Origin: Apostichopus japonicus
Lineage: Eukaryota > Echinodermata > Holothuroidea > Aspidochirotida > Stichopodidae
Length of the DNA stretch: 64,000 bases
Reading direction: 5' to 3'
Assembly: GCF_037975245.1 (NCBI RefSeq)
Contig: NC_092573.1
Location: forward strand, 2,106,501-2,170,500
Below the pieces are notes generated by a model, which searched no databases, was not told the DNA's origin, and saw only the letters and a list, made by a program, of their open reading frames with translations. Of this stretch, positions 32,161 through 46,400 are shown piece by piece. The translations under genes were made by a program, and so were the position numbers. Every line of letters starts with the position of its first letter. The stretch's first letter is position 1.

Positions 32161-34059
32161 AACCCAAACAACCCGTTGTGATGTTACCCTTTGAGACTTA
32201 CAAGGACATCCATCGACACAGAACGTGCGAATAAAGACTCTGAAGTTATGTGGGTATGCAAAAGGGCTTGAGGGGATGGGGCTGGGCAAGGGTGCTAGAG
32301 CAACATACCTCAACTGAATACTTTTGGTAAGCATCATTTAAAGATACAACTTTTCTTTTGATTATTTTACCCATTTTTCGATTTAGAATACGGGCAACTT
32401 AATCAGTTATTTAAGATCAATGAAGTTAACTCCCCTTTAATGTTGATCAGCCAACCCCACTCCACTTACAACCCTTCCACAAGAAAAAGAAAGGGAAAAA
32501 AATAGAATTCAATATTACACTTTGTTTATTAATACTATCAATTATCATAAAACAAATTATTGATTTGTGTGTCAGAATTTCCAATTGATGTAAAACAAAG
32601 AATGTAAAAGGAAGGAAATTTTTTATGGCATGAGTGATAAACATATTTATAATTTTGGTAATGAGATTGCTTGATAATGCTCACACATGTTAAGTTAAAT
32701 ATCAGTTTTGAAATCAAAATGTCATAGAATTTCTTAAATTTAGAGGTAGCATATCTTCGGTTGCACAATCAATGCATTATATTTCTGGATCAGCTGTCCC
32801 AAGTCATTGTTGTTTGATCTCTGTCATTTATTTTAACAATGACTGGGATTAAACAATGCAACTGATCATGAGCTGATCTCTTGCCTTTAAATGTAATACA
32901 TCAAAACAATTATGTTATAAAGAATCCAAAACATGTTATATAATAACGAAAAAATAATAATAAAAACTTCAGTTATGTATGAAGTAAACTTGAAATATAA
33001 TTTTGTCAAATTGAATTAAAATATCCAGCCACACAAGCCACTTGGCTCTGGCCTTCATGTAAATCATATAATATCGTTAAAGCTCTTCTTCATATTCAAT
33101 TTAAATCCTAAAGAAATTCATCTTCATCATACAAGAAAAACAAAGAAATTCTGACAAATATGCACCATAAAAAAAAAAATTATGTACAAAAGGTGTTGGA
33201 AGACTTATTTCATATATATTCTAGTTTTGTTGTACTTAACTACATGACAATAGATATAGTTCCTATATATAATATAGATATTGTGATTGAAAGCCAGCAA
33301 CGTCTAAGACAAGAGACTTTTACTGCCACTTTACCAGAAGTTTGAACTATGTTCATACTTCACAGAGTGAGCCGACTCCTAAAAGCGTTATACTGTAGTT
33401 AATACTGCACTGTGCTATGATTAAACAAGGGCACGTCAAGAATTATTAACTTAAGGTGGGATAAGACATTGGTAGATCAATCGTGGCAATTTGAGATGTG
33501 GCGAATGATCCATTACCAATGTGTCCTGGGGAGGAGAGGGAGGGTCCTCATCTTCTTTGAGAAATTTTATAAATGGTAAAACGCATAACTGTGCTTACTT
33601 TGATACTTTTTATGTCCATATTGATATTCAAGAATTGTAAATTTTAGATTAGTCTATGATTGAGGGGGTGGGGAGGAGGGGGGTGGGGTGGATGGCACAC
33701 ATGCCCTAGTTACAATGGCCATCCCACTAGCTTTAATTTCTCAATGAGAGCCAAGTACTGCTAAGGGCTATAAAGACATACATCTCAAGCATTTCTAATA
33801 CATATGTTAGTTTGGGCATCTTAATTTATGGCTGACATGATCACAGTAATGACTACCTACTGAGACCTCGATCGTAAGCCAAAGTTTAATCTCTGCTCCC
33901 ATTTCCCTTCCCAGAATCTTACCTTATTTCTGCCTCCCCTTCTTTTCTCTCAATACTATAATTTAAACAAACATTGTACCAAATGACATCATTTTAATCA
34001 TTTTAAAAGGCAGAAAATGATAAGCTCAGGTATGTTAAATGATGGATGTATTTGATTCA
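32161..34059. other. Intergenic, unassigned
   Basis: No gene recognised on either strand. A G-rich block lies at 33663-33692. Confidence 0.4.
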
Positions 34060-35075
34060 AACCAAGGTAAACAAAGAGCCCAATGGGCTCTACGGTTCCT
34101 AGCTCAAAGGAAAATATATGTGTTGCATATGTCATCACCCAATATTATCATCATACCAACTTAAGTTGATACAATATGACACTGTCTCTTATGAATATGC
34201 ATAATATCAACTTCGCACATGGTCAGGTACCATATCAGTTACTCCAATGGTAGAGTAAAGGCTAACATAAGAGCTCAACCGCAATATCCACAATTGGCCC
34301 CAGAAAATTGATGGCTCAAAAAGATTTGGGTGCAAAAAGCCCAAACAAACATTTGGTTCCCAAAATGGGCCTGACAAAATTTTGGGCAAGAATGGGCCTA
34401 AAATATTTAGGCCCACATGTACCATCTATAAACCAACAACTGTATTCCATGCTTTGGAGAGAATCCAATTTAAGGTTGTGAAGTTATTGCGAATTTTAAA
34501 AATTATGGCCCCTCCCCAAAAACTTGGGACTCACAACATTTCGTACCTAGTTGGTCCCAACAACATTTGGCCCAAACAGACTGGCTCAAAAATATATTGC
34601 CCACCCCCCTAAATAATGTGGGCACGAAAAGTCTCCAAAGGATTGGGCCCCACACATTGGGCCCAAAGAATGTTTCCCAAAATGCATTTGAGGTAGAAAA
34701 CACATTTGGGTATATTGGCCAAAGATGCACACAGAATTTCTAGGGGGCCCACATGGTCTCAATATATTTAGTCTACATATACCAGCTATTAACCAACAGC
34801 TGTGTACCAAGTTTGGCTACAATCCAACTTTGGGTTGCAAAGTTATTGCGAATATAAAGATTTCTACGTTAGAACCCATAATCTCACTACTATTCTTAAG
34901 GTCCCCTCCAGATACAATATGGCACACCTTCTTGCTATAATACATCTACACAGCAAGTATGACAAGTATCCATCACTCCGTTATAATTATCGTGGACCAA
35001 AGTATGTGTCACAGACACACACACACATACACGCCAACCTGACTGCATAAGTTCCTTTGCTTCCAGCAAGGAACC
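34060..35075. repeat. Dispersed repeat (~1 kb) with GGTTCCT...AGGAACC ends
   Basis: It begins near CAATGGGCTCTACGGTTCCT and ends with TTCCTTTGCTTCCAGCAAGG then AACC. The interior is rich in TTGGGCCCAAA-like words and in two related ~350-bp halves (both containing TATAAACCAACAACTG or TATTAACCAACAGCTG). No coding potential recognised. Confidence 0.65.
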
Positions 35076-36714
35076 AAAAACAATATGTCACTTAGAAACC
35101 AAACTCAATCTTACTGTTCTTGTTTAAACTATTTCATTAAACTAACATTACTTTAATCCTTGAAATACCAGTAATAAATAAATAAATGTAAATTTCTTTT
35201 CACACAAGTTTGAACTAAAAGCTTGAATACTTTCATAATATAATCTAAATGCCAAGGTATTTTTCTTTGAAGTCCATGCAGCCACTGCTATACGTCTTTA
35301 CCAAAATCACATAAACGACACTGTGCATGATAAGTATGGGATCTTCAAACTTGGCTAGGGATGGCACTTAAATATGATATGGGATATTTTGCTACCTCCC
35401 ACCTCCCATGTTTATTGGGCACCAACGTTCCACTAAGGTTACTACCATAGGTTCCATCAATGGAATGCGCCTGGCAAGTTTACATGGTTTTCCATGACTT
35501 TAAACAAGTTAAGTTCCTGATTTTTCAAAGAAAAAAACACGTCTTACGGTCTGCCATGAAGCTTACACAACAATGATGATGTAATGTTAGGCTACCTATA
35601 AATAAGCCTAACAATTTCAACTCTTGTAAACTGTATGCATGCTGACTGGTTGTGTTAATTCAGGTGGGGGGGGGGGGGATATTCATGAACCTCAAACAAG
35701 AGACACCATTTGCTGAACAGCATTACAAACTACCCTAATACTAATGTTGTTGACTGCAAATCTAAGCCTCTCAAAATGATTATTGTGAGATATGATGCCG
35801 TCCCTTGACTCTATTATCCATGAAACATGTCACAGCAATGAATGACACCAATCTGCAGAGAAGATGTGCCGAATCCATGACATGTCAGCGGAACAGATCA
35901 CAAAACCGTGCCTGAGTCACAAAGGTACTTATAAATGATTAAAGAGTGAAAAGTCAATTAAGAATAAGCAAGGAACTTCTGTTTTGTCAATTCTGTTCAA
36001 CAAAGGTGCTGTTGTTTTACGTCAAATGGTTGCATAAATTTCTTAATACCTGGCAGTATTAGTTGCAAACCATGTACACTGATGACTGCCGGTACCAGAA
36101 ACGCTACATGTTCAATTTTCCTGACTAAAGCCGAGTTGGGTTGTGAAGTGGGCGGGCAGTGTGCGGTGGGGGCTGTGGACAATTTTGGTGGTGGAATGAA
36201 GATGGTTTATCTCCGAATCAGAAGTCCTGGGTTCTCCTACTTGAATCATTCACCCCGACTAACCGTGACTTTGATGTGGGTGGGAGTTAAAAGAGCCTCA
36301 TTACTTTACATACCTGACAAAAACCAACCAAAGAATTCCATTCTTAGCTATTTCAATCCATCAGACTCAATTAATATCTGGAATATTAAATATTTCCATT
36401 TGGTGTTGAAAGATATGCTGCACATGCCAAAATGGAAATGGAAATAATCATATGGTAGCAAAAAGACTACACTGATGCATAGACAGAACAAGTATCTAAT
36501 AGTGCAATAGCTTGCCACGGAAATCTTGAAAGAAAACTAGAAAAGCAGAAATCCAATGGATGTGATCAAGAAATGAAGAAATCTTAATATTCTTACCAAA
36601 ATGCTATTTAAGTATGAAATTAATGATGTTGCACTGGTGTCATATTTGACAAATCATTTCACACTTAAATGACCTGAGTAAATGATGGGAAAACAATGAA
36701 GTTCTCTTTAATTC
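35076..36714. other. Intergenic, unassigned
   Basis: Nothing gene-like was recognised. A frame at 36082-36447 lacks motifs or conserved composition. Confidence 0.4.
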
Positions 36715-36784
36715 TCATTTACCATCCTTCTTAGTTTCGGATCGATAATTCTTCTTCCTTCTCTCCAAGATCTGTTCTGGATAC
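36715..36784 (-). CDS. Possible alternative terminal exon downstream of GBA1
   Basis: On the - strand a strong acceptor (ACATTTTCTTCAG) at 36785 precedes 70 bases. Spliced from GBA1 exon 9 (phase 2), these read K-YPEQILERRKKNYRSETKKD, then GK and a TGA stop. Skipping exon 10 would therefore give a basic replacement C-terminus. Alternatively it is a 3' UTR exon, since GBA1 exon 10 has a donor-like ATGGTAGGT four bases after its stop, or part of an unseen gene. Phase compatibility has a one-in-three chance of being coincidence. Confidence 0.35.
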
Positions 36785-37148
36785 CTGAAGAAAATGTACG
36801 AACATAAAAAAATTAATGTTTGGAAAAACTAAGTTTTACAGAGACTATTGAGTTGAAATGCTCTATTTCATCAAGACTTTTATACCATTTTGCGATTTGT
36901 AGGGCTCTCCAGGAGATGAATGGTTAACGATATGAATTGGAATGCAATACGCATAATGTATGCAAATTTATCAATCGCACAATCAAACCTATCATTGTCT
37001 ATAGATTTCGTTCGGATAAAAAACTAAAAACTTGAATATATTTGACTGAATTTTCAATCAGGAAGATAATAATAGCACAGACCACCTGAAACTGTTTGAG
37101 TTTAATAATCAAATAAACAAAACAATCTGCCTGTGTTATTATAAATCA

Positions 37149-37154
37149 TTTATT
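37149..37154 (-). other. Candidate GBA1 poly(A) signal AATAAA
   Basis: AATAAA on the - strand about 190 bases downstream of the GBA1 stop codon. Position fits a short 3' UTR, but usage is unproven. Confidence 0.5.
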
Positions 37155-37345
37155 ATAAAGTATTATAAATCATCCGTAACTTTCTAGACAACAAATTGAT
37201 ACTCTTCCAGGATAGCTAGGCAACGGTATTGAGCTATTAATACTAGCAATCGGAGTTATCTTTCTTCTTGTAACTAAGATCAGAACTAACATTCTCCCTT
37301 GGTAGTAAATATACAAAAGCCACTGAATAGCTCACACCTACCATT

Positions 37346-37445
37346 TTAGTTCCATATGTATGTCTGAATTGATTTAGCTGGTACCTGGGCATTCAAGTAT
37401 CCAGAATCACTATCCTTAATTGTTATATCCATTGGAACGGTTTGT
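37346..37445 (-). CDS. GBA1: GBA1 exon 10 with stop
   Basis: The acceptor is GTTTTACCAG. It encodes [20 protein letters not shown], then [12 protein letters not shown] and TAA, matching the family C-terminus (YSIHTYLW-like). A GTAGGT donor-like site follows four bases after the stop. Confidence 0.95.
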
Positions 37446-40400
37446 CTGGTAAAACAAATAAAAATATAAATAAATAATAAAAAATATCATATGAATTTTT
37501 TTGGAAGAGGTGGAGCATATATATATATATATGTTGAGTCGTATTGCTTTCTGATCTTCTATGTTCTCTTCTCAATGAAATTTCTTTTTTTTTCTTCGAT
37601 CTATTTTAACTGTCCCGACAATCCGCTATTCAAATACGAACAGTTGTACCCAATATCCTTGACCTGAAGTATCTCACTCAGTTGACAAACAAAAATCAGA
37701 AAAAAAACAAGGTTTGTGGTTCCTTGCCCTGAAGTGTCTGGCTCAGGTTCAAGGTGACTTGTACAGCAATCTGAGCTCAATTTTCTCCAAGAAATAAAGC
37801 CATGAATAGACAGAACAGTGAATTCAAGTTTGGTGACGACCACTGTGGAGGTATTTGTGCACTCATTGGTTGACACAAAACCAATTAAAGTCACTGGAAA
37901 GGATTGAACCAATGTATATTCTTATGCCAAAAACTTTTCATATTATCCAGCACCTTTAAAGTACTACAGACACCTAGCCAATTTGTTCCATTTTCAGTAC
38001 ATTTGTTGTGCGTGAAAATCTCATTCAAGATCTGTTGACATTTTCCTAAAAGCTCTTTTGAATTTTTTTTTTTTAAATCTGGGAAGCTCATTAAATATGT
38101 GCTAAACTATGACGTGGAGTGTTGCACTCATTAAAATTTCTTATTTTAGGCCTTAACAAGTTAACCCCTAATTACAAGCCCACATATATTGTTTGAATAA
38201 TGTGACATTAACTCTTTTCAAAGAAGACAATACAGTATATCAAACAATTGCCTAAGGCTGCAAACCTGTGTTCAGTGTCCTTAAACGAAGGTTGTAAAAA
38301 CAAAGGAATGACATAACAGAAAACCAGGTAGTCACTCCCTTTACTGTACGTCATCAATATGCATAAAGATTAGCTAACGTTTATCCATAAATGAAACTAG
38401 AATGAAGAAAGACTTGTAAAATGGTCAATGTTTGATGGATTTTGATGGGAGTAGCATCAATTTTCATGATTTCTTATACGTATTAGAGTGACTAGGACAA
38501 TGCTGATCATAGGTGTCCATAGACCTTTAATATAAAAGCAAAAAAGTTGATCTTATCCATTTTGAAATGGTGAAGTAATACTCACTTGTTCAAGATGACA
38601 GCAGCCTTTCTACCATCAGGCAGAAGGAAGGCAGCAGAGGGTGCTAACTGGAAGGCCATCTCTTTAGCAATAAAATCAATTCGAATCGAGTCTGGAACTA
38701 TAAATTTACTACAAAGAAAAAGTGGAAAGAATTCTGTTGAGGCTGAATGTAGATCAAATACATCAGAATGGATATGAATTCTTAAAACAAAAATATGTGT
38801 TGCAGTCGCTTAACCATCCGAAACCCGATGGCATATCTATCTTTCCCTATTATGCAAGTCTAAATGGTCGAAATCAATCTGAATCCCTATCGTGTATATC
38901 CTCTCCCTTTACATGTAATGTGTTGCAGTGGTTTAACCAATCTCAAAATGTACTGCTGGTACCCTTTCCTTGTCATGTGTCAATTGTCTTTCATAATTCT
39001 AAGTTCCTACCAAGCTTAATCCCATCCTAAACTAGAATGTGTTGAAGTAGTTGAAACCAAATAAACTCCACTGTACATATCACATTGTGAAATAAATGTG
39101 TTGAAGTGGTTGAAACCAAATAAACTCCACTGCACATATCCTATTCTGAAATAAATGTGTTGAAGTGGTTGAAACCAAATAAACTCCACTGCACATATAT
39201 CCTATTCTGAAATAAATGTGTTGAAGTGGTTGAAACCAAATAAACTCCACTGCACATATCCTATTCTGATATAAATGTGTTGCATTGCTCGACAACAATC
39301 GTAACCTCTACTGTACATCCTCTCCTGACACTAATGTGTTGCGGTGGTTGACATCAATTTCCATATCCTCTTTTGACACTAATGTATTGCAGTGGTTGAG
39401 ACCAAACGTTACATATCCCCTCCTGAAAATGTGTTGCGGTGGTTTGCATCAATCTACATATCCTCTCCTGACACTAATGTATTGCAGTGGTTGAGACCAA
39501 TCTTAACCACTACGGTTAGTACAGTACATATCCTCTCCTGACATTAATGTGTTACGGTGGTTGACACCAATCTGTATCCCTACTTCACAAATTGTCCTCT
39601 TTCCAAACAACAGCAGATGCTTACCTGAAGTGGCCAATGTGGTAAAACATAGGTTGCTTATAGAATTCATCATCTTTGGCATTAACTATGATCCCACTGT
39701 CTACAAAGTTTTTAGCCCAATTTGGGCCGCCATCTTCATCCAAAGCTAAATTCCAGTCGACCCAGCCTGTAACCCAGTGATTGACATCCTGCAACAAATA
39801 AATGAAAACCAAAAGTTACAAATATTCTTTCCACTGTATACTGATTTACAAATCGTAGAACGGCTAAATGTAAGAAAAGACATTCCTTGTAAGTTGCAGT
39901 GTTTCAGTGACGGTTCAAAAATGGAAGATTGTGATACTCGAACCTCGCAGTTTACCAATTGTAGTATGACATAAACCCTTGACTAAATCAACTCATGGTT
40001 TATGACAAGATGTGGAACCTACTGTACAGGGAATAACTCATCAAAAAATTACATAATATGTTACATGAACCTCAAAATGTACACACAAAACAAATTAAGG
40101 TTTAGGCTGTTTTCTGCACAATGGACAAATTTACAAAAAGAAATGGCAACAAATGCTACACAACTGCTACACAAAATTTGAACAGTAAATTATTCCCTGA
40201 TGGGCCACTGAATTCTTCCCTCACCCATAGTATGTCTTCACTGTAGCTTTCTCCCCTCGGCCAGTCTCCTAACATCACTGGTACACTCCAAGCTTCGTAG
40301 CCATTGCTGGATTCAGTATACAGTAGGAACTGATCTGGAAATTGTTCGTGAGTTTCATCCAGTTTTTCTATAGGGCTGATGGTGTCTCTGTACCAGTGAA

Positions 40401-43400
40401 CACCGATACCAGAGATGTATTTAGCAGCATCTGGATCTCCTAGTATCTAGAGAAGAAAACAATTTTCAATTCAAGAATTTTTTTTTATCAAATCAGTCAT
40501 GCAGTACAATTAAACATGGTGAGAGAATATTCAGAATAACAGTCTATTAAGAAAATTTGTAAATTATACTAAGAGAAAGTGTTACATGTATGAGACTACA
40601 CATCCATAAACTTAGTCACTGAAATGTAAGGAAACCAGGGAGGTTTCAGAGAAACTTCTAGCTACGTAAAGAAACCTAACAGAAAAAAGGGGGTGGGGAA
40701 GGGGAAGGGGTGGGAGGATAGATGATCAACAAAAGGAAAATGAGAAGACACTCCAAGCAATGACCAAATCTGTATCTGTGATTAGTAAATAAATATCAAA
40801 GGTTGTTTTGTGTTGAAAGAATTTATCATGGAAGTTTTAAAATTGTCTTGGGTAAAGAATTCAATGGGAACAGAACCAGGAAAGTATGCAAACTCTACTA
40901 AGGTTTAACCTTATGAATAAAGGTACAGTAGAACATCTGGTGTGATATTGGTGAATGACAAAATTATAAACAATAGGATAATCAAAAGGGAATGCATGAT
41001 TAACAAAAGAATGAAGAAAAGAGTGTTTAATCATAATTGTTCTTGGTTGCAATGCTGGTTTTTAAGTTAGAGAGTTGCATGATGACACATTAATCCCAAA
41101 GCATGATCAGTTGGGACCATTTTACTAGGGGGTACCTTAAAGAGGTCCTTATCAGCTTGTCCAGCAGATAATTGAATTGTGTTCTTAATATCAAATGGCT
41201 GGCCACTAATAAAATGGTATATACTGAGACCTTTGTCAAAGAAGGATTTGCTTATATACATCGTACTTGTGTAAAAGCAATGAAGTTTGGACAAAAACGC
41301 ATCTTGTATTACACTGTCTTTCAAAATATATCTTGCAAACATTCTCACTATGTTGAATTCCAATGACCTCAAACCAAAACAAAAGGTTTCTCCTGAGTTT
41401 TACGAGGACATTGGGAGAGGTTTCAGACCCTATTGTGAAATAAAGTTTCACTTCTGACTAAATCCTTCTTGACGAGGCATTTAGACTCAATCTGTATAAT
41501 CAAGAAAGTGAAACCCACACACAATGTAATAAGTTGAATACTCCTTTAAACCACACGTAGTTCATTGCATCTTTAAACCCACACATAAAGTAATCAGTTC
41601 AATGCATCTTTAAACCTGCTCACAAAGTAATAAGTTTAAGTTATCTTTAAACCTGCACATGCGCACACATAGTAACAAGTTCAAGGCATCTTTAAACTCA
41701 GACACAAGATATAAAGTTCAATGCTCCTTTAACCCACACACAAAGTAATAAGTTCAATGCTCCTTTAACCCACACACAATGTTATTAGTTCAATGCAAAA
41801 CAGTGCATCTGTACAAAACAGTTGAAATCAATGTAATGTAGAATGTAAGAGCTTTTCCAAAAGCTGGCTATTTTGTCAAAATTACATAGGATTGGAAAAC
41901 ACAGATATGAAACGTGCCAAATACAAGAACTTCAATTCTGTTTCCAGGTCAATCTACACTGTAAAAAGAACTAACAGAAAGAAAGAAAATATAACAGAGT
42001 ATAAAGTACTGTACTGTCACAAATTTGGTGCCCTTTGCTGAAAAATCTTAAGCACTGCCTACACAGCTTAAATGACCACTTCAGTCATCCCCCCCCCCCC
42101 TCACACTCATTTCAAGTATGTTCAGGATAATTTCACTTTGCAGAAGTTTCATATTTCCCCCAACCGTGGTTTTGTATATATTATACAGTAAAGCTATTTA
42201 TAGGAACCCTATTACTATTTGACATCATGCAAACAATACTTCTCGTTACACTTTAATACCCACAACTGAAACTTCACATGATTACTAAAAGATTCTCATA
42301 ATCATATCAAGGGCTAATTATCTACTTAAATAAATATCAGTATGGTTCATTGTTTAAGATAAGTATTGCATAGTTTCTCTTCCTCATAGAAAGACTTTCA
42401 AAAGTTATTTTTAGATCCTCCTTTGTGCTTCAAGTGTTACATACTTATTTGCTGGTTGTGTTTAAAAGGTCTGAACGATGACTGTATTCCGGTAAATCAT
42501 TCCGCATTGCAAATACACTGTACACTGTTGAGAAATACATTGTTACAGCTTAAACCACATACACAGCAATTAGGCACAGGATATATACATTCTACCATGT
42601 GTCTCTTCGACGGAGGCATCAACAATATTTATTATGGTATTTAATATCTTTCTGAGCAGATATTAAATCTTCTGTAGGTTTATCCTAATTTTTTATATAT
42701 AAGTATTTTGGGTGAAGTTTTGTAATTTTCATAAACTACTAAATTGCTAATTGTCAGCTAGATAATCCTGTCTGGATGAAAAGAAATACTTTATAGTATT
42801 TGTAAGGAACATTATCTGGGAATAATTTATCCGGAATCGCATCAGAAAATTGATATACGGTTACAAAGAAGTATAGCAGTGTATGCACACAGCAAAACCA
42901 TATAGTATTCTATGTGAAACAAAGTTTAGAACCTTCAAAAATGCTACAAGAAGTTGAAATAATCATTCTTGAAGTCAATTCTTGGCAAACTATAACGTTA
43001 TTCGCATTCATTAAAACCTGATTTTCTGGGATTTGACCATGATCAACAAGCCTTCCGCTGGCTTGCTCTTTAATTACAATACACTTTCCAGAAAAATGAT
43101 ACACACTTACTCTTTGGACAATGTTAAACCCTGATTATGCTAATAAATTGACAAAAGCTAACTAAACATTACTTTAAAACTAATCACATTTTAATCCAAA
43201 CAGCCACATTTCATATATTATCCCCTTTGGTTTCACAACAAGAAATGTCTTTACGTATGATCATTTCTACATGAACAGTTCCCTTGTGATCACAAAAGCA
43301 ATAAGTATAAATGTATCAAAAGAGGAAGAGGAACTGCTTACATATAACTGAACTAATTGAGGAAGTTTAAGATAAAGGCTACGGAAAGACTTTTTTCTTT

Positions 43401-46400
43401 TGCAATTTTCTTTACCTTTAAAATATGTCAATTTGGCCACCACAAATTACAAAGTAAACCAGGGAAGATGTAACCTTCAACCCAATTTTTCTCTCACTAA
43501 GGAGAACAGTTCCCTTGTGATCACACAGAAATAAGTATAAATGTATCAAAAGAGAAAGAGGAACTGCTTACATTTAACTGAACTAATTGAGGAAGTTTAA
43601 GATAAAGGCTACCAAAAGACTTTTTTCTTTTGCAATTTTTTTTTACCCATTAAAATATGTCCATTTGACCACCACAAATTACAAAGTTAACCAGGGAAGA
43701 TGTAACCTTCAACCCAATTTTCTCACACTAAGGAGAACAGTGCCCTTGTGATTTCACAGAAATAAGTATAAATGTATCAAAAGAGGAAGAGGAACTGCTT
43801 ACATATAATGAACTAATTGGGGAAGTTTTAAGATAAAGGCTATGAAAGTGATTTTACTCTAACGATTTCTTTACCTTTAAAATATGTCAATTCGGCCACC
43901 ACAAATTACAGAGTAAACCAGGGAAGCCTTCATCAGCTGTCATCATCAGACCTACTGTACTGACAATGTCTCAGGTAATCTTAGCATATATTAACTTTGT
44001 AAATACAGCTTAATATTAATTGACCACTTGGCCTTGTTTTAGTTATTGGAAATCAACAAGTGATCATTATCATTGAGACTAAAGAATATCTTTAATATTC
44101 TTCGTCTAAGGCATAAACTTTGTACTTAAACTTTCATGATGTTTAAAGTGACTGCTTGACCTTCCCTGCGTGGTTGGTAATCAACAAGATCATAAACTAC
44201 TTTTTTATTATATCTCCATTCACTTACTTCTAAGACAGTATAGTTGTTATTATACCAACTGCCTGTTTGAGTACAGCAGGAGTTACTGTATATATCTTAA
44301 CTATCTGTTGTGTAGCAAGACATCACAGTAATGGATTACTTATGAACATATGAGTATATATGAAAATAGTACAGGTCTATTATGTTGACCTTTTACTAAT
44401 CCCTAGAAAGGGGTGTTAGGGTCCTGTATCATTGGTCATCATACTGAACACACTACTCTTATTGGTGAACAGTGACCATGTGATTGCTATTGTATGCAAA
44501 TGTTTTACTCTCATTGGTGGAAAATGAACATGTGATAGCTAAGTGTGAAAATGTTTTACTCTCATTGGTGGAAAATGAACATGTGATAACTAAGTGTGAA
44601 AATCTATTACTCTATTATTGGTGGAAAGTGAACATGTGACAGCTTACTGTAGCTACACTACTTTGACAATTCATACCATAACAATTTTTTTGCAAATATG
44701 AAAGTATTTATAACCTCTTGAGAGAGATCAAAATGCATCACTCAACAATGATGACACAGTGAAAGAGAAACTTTCAAAATTTAAATGGTTCCCACTGTTA
44801 TCAGTCAAAACAAGGAGTCATTTGTAACCAGGACAAATATCTATGTAACTTAAAAATCACATATGTACAGCCATGGCAGGCATTATAAACTGAAGATGAC
44901 TAATAGGGTATCAGAGTAGCACTGTTTGTAAAGGGGGTCTGTAAGGAGGGTGAAAGGGAAGGGGAGGGGGTGGAGAGGATTGAAAATAATGTTGTACTAC
45001 CAGTGTATTATTACATATATTTCAGATGGCAGAGTCTCAGATGAGTTGGCCCTACCAGATAATGGGTACTGTACAGTAGATGAGGAAGGTGAATACAAGT
45101 AGACAGCAGACAGGTTAACAAATATTAGCAAAGTTAACATGTATAATATAATTCACACACAGCAAGGTGGCCTGCAGGCGACACAGTTTATATTGTTAAA
45201 TGAATGCAGAATAGCTTACAGATGTCTATTTTATTGCAAGTATATACACCAGAGTACTATTGCACTAAACAAATATTGTAACGAATGCATGGCTCATACA
45301 TATATGTATGTATACATTTATTTATACTCTGCACCAGTTTGGCCTTCAAGTTCCACCTACATGTTCAGTAGGATGAATATGATATGGTAAGGGAAGAGGG
45401 CCAAAAATGCCAAATGACTGCAGGATGGCATACATAATATTGTTTTTACAATCTACCACTATGGGCGCATGGTAGTAATGTATGTACAAGAAAGGTGGTG
45501 TGGAAGTGTGGGAGGTCTGCATGGGTCCTATAAACTTGAATATGAACTATATGGTACTCTACATTTCTCAAATCAAAGTTGCAAAGCAATTAATTATAAA
45601 ATCTTCAGACAGTAGCAAATACTGGGTCAATCGGTAGAGCCAAAAATGGGTAATAACAAAAACATGTAACATTGGTACATGCTAACTTAACTGTAACTGT
45701 TAAGCCAAACATGGTAGTGAAAATGTCAGATATTTGGTACATGCTAGGACTCCAAAATTCCAAATGTTGTTTGGAAATGGTAACTAAAAACAAATTTCAG
45801 ATATTGATACACACACTGTGTTAACTGTTGAGCAATGAGCAGAATGTTCAATACAATTTAAAATATTGCCCACAAACTGACTCACCTTTTGAGCCCAAAA
45901 TGGAAGGAATAACCTCTGGTCGTCTAGCATGATAATCTTGACATCCTTGTACGAGCTATTTTGAGCCATTGGTCCGAGATGGAACTTCACAAAGTCTCTC
46001 TCGTTTTCTGGAGAGAACAACATGCTCTGGAACGAGTAGTTGAAGAACAAGCCAGCGGAAGGCTCGTTGAGCATGGTCAAACCCCAGAAAGTCAGGTTTT
46101 GACTTGCATATGAATCGAGAAACCTGAAAACGAAGAACAGACAAGTTTACACCTCTGAGATGACTTTGACATTGAGATATCTACTACACATGCTATACAT
46201 CTACTACATAAAAATAATCACAGGGAAAAGTAATGCAGAAAGATTCAACTGTTGTGTATTCTGTTTTGAACTTTGTTGTATAATATACTATGGTTCCTGT
46301 GAATACGAATCGCATGTAAAATCTTTGTACTCATATAGTAAATTATCAATTTTTGCATATTCTTGTTTCATTACAGACATACAAGGTTTAGAAAGCTATA

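Noticed and set aside
37601-38091. Two - strand frames in GBA1 intron 9
   Set aside because: No motif, no splice compatibility with GBA1 exons, and the exons on both sides join perfectly without them.
39080-39298. Repeated [12 protein letters not shown]-type - strand peptide
   Set aside because: Translation of the 59-bp intronic array.
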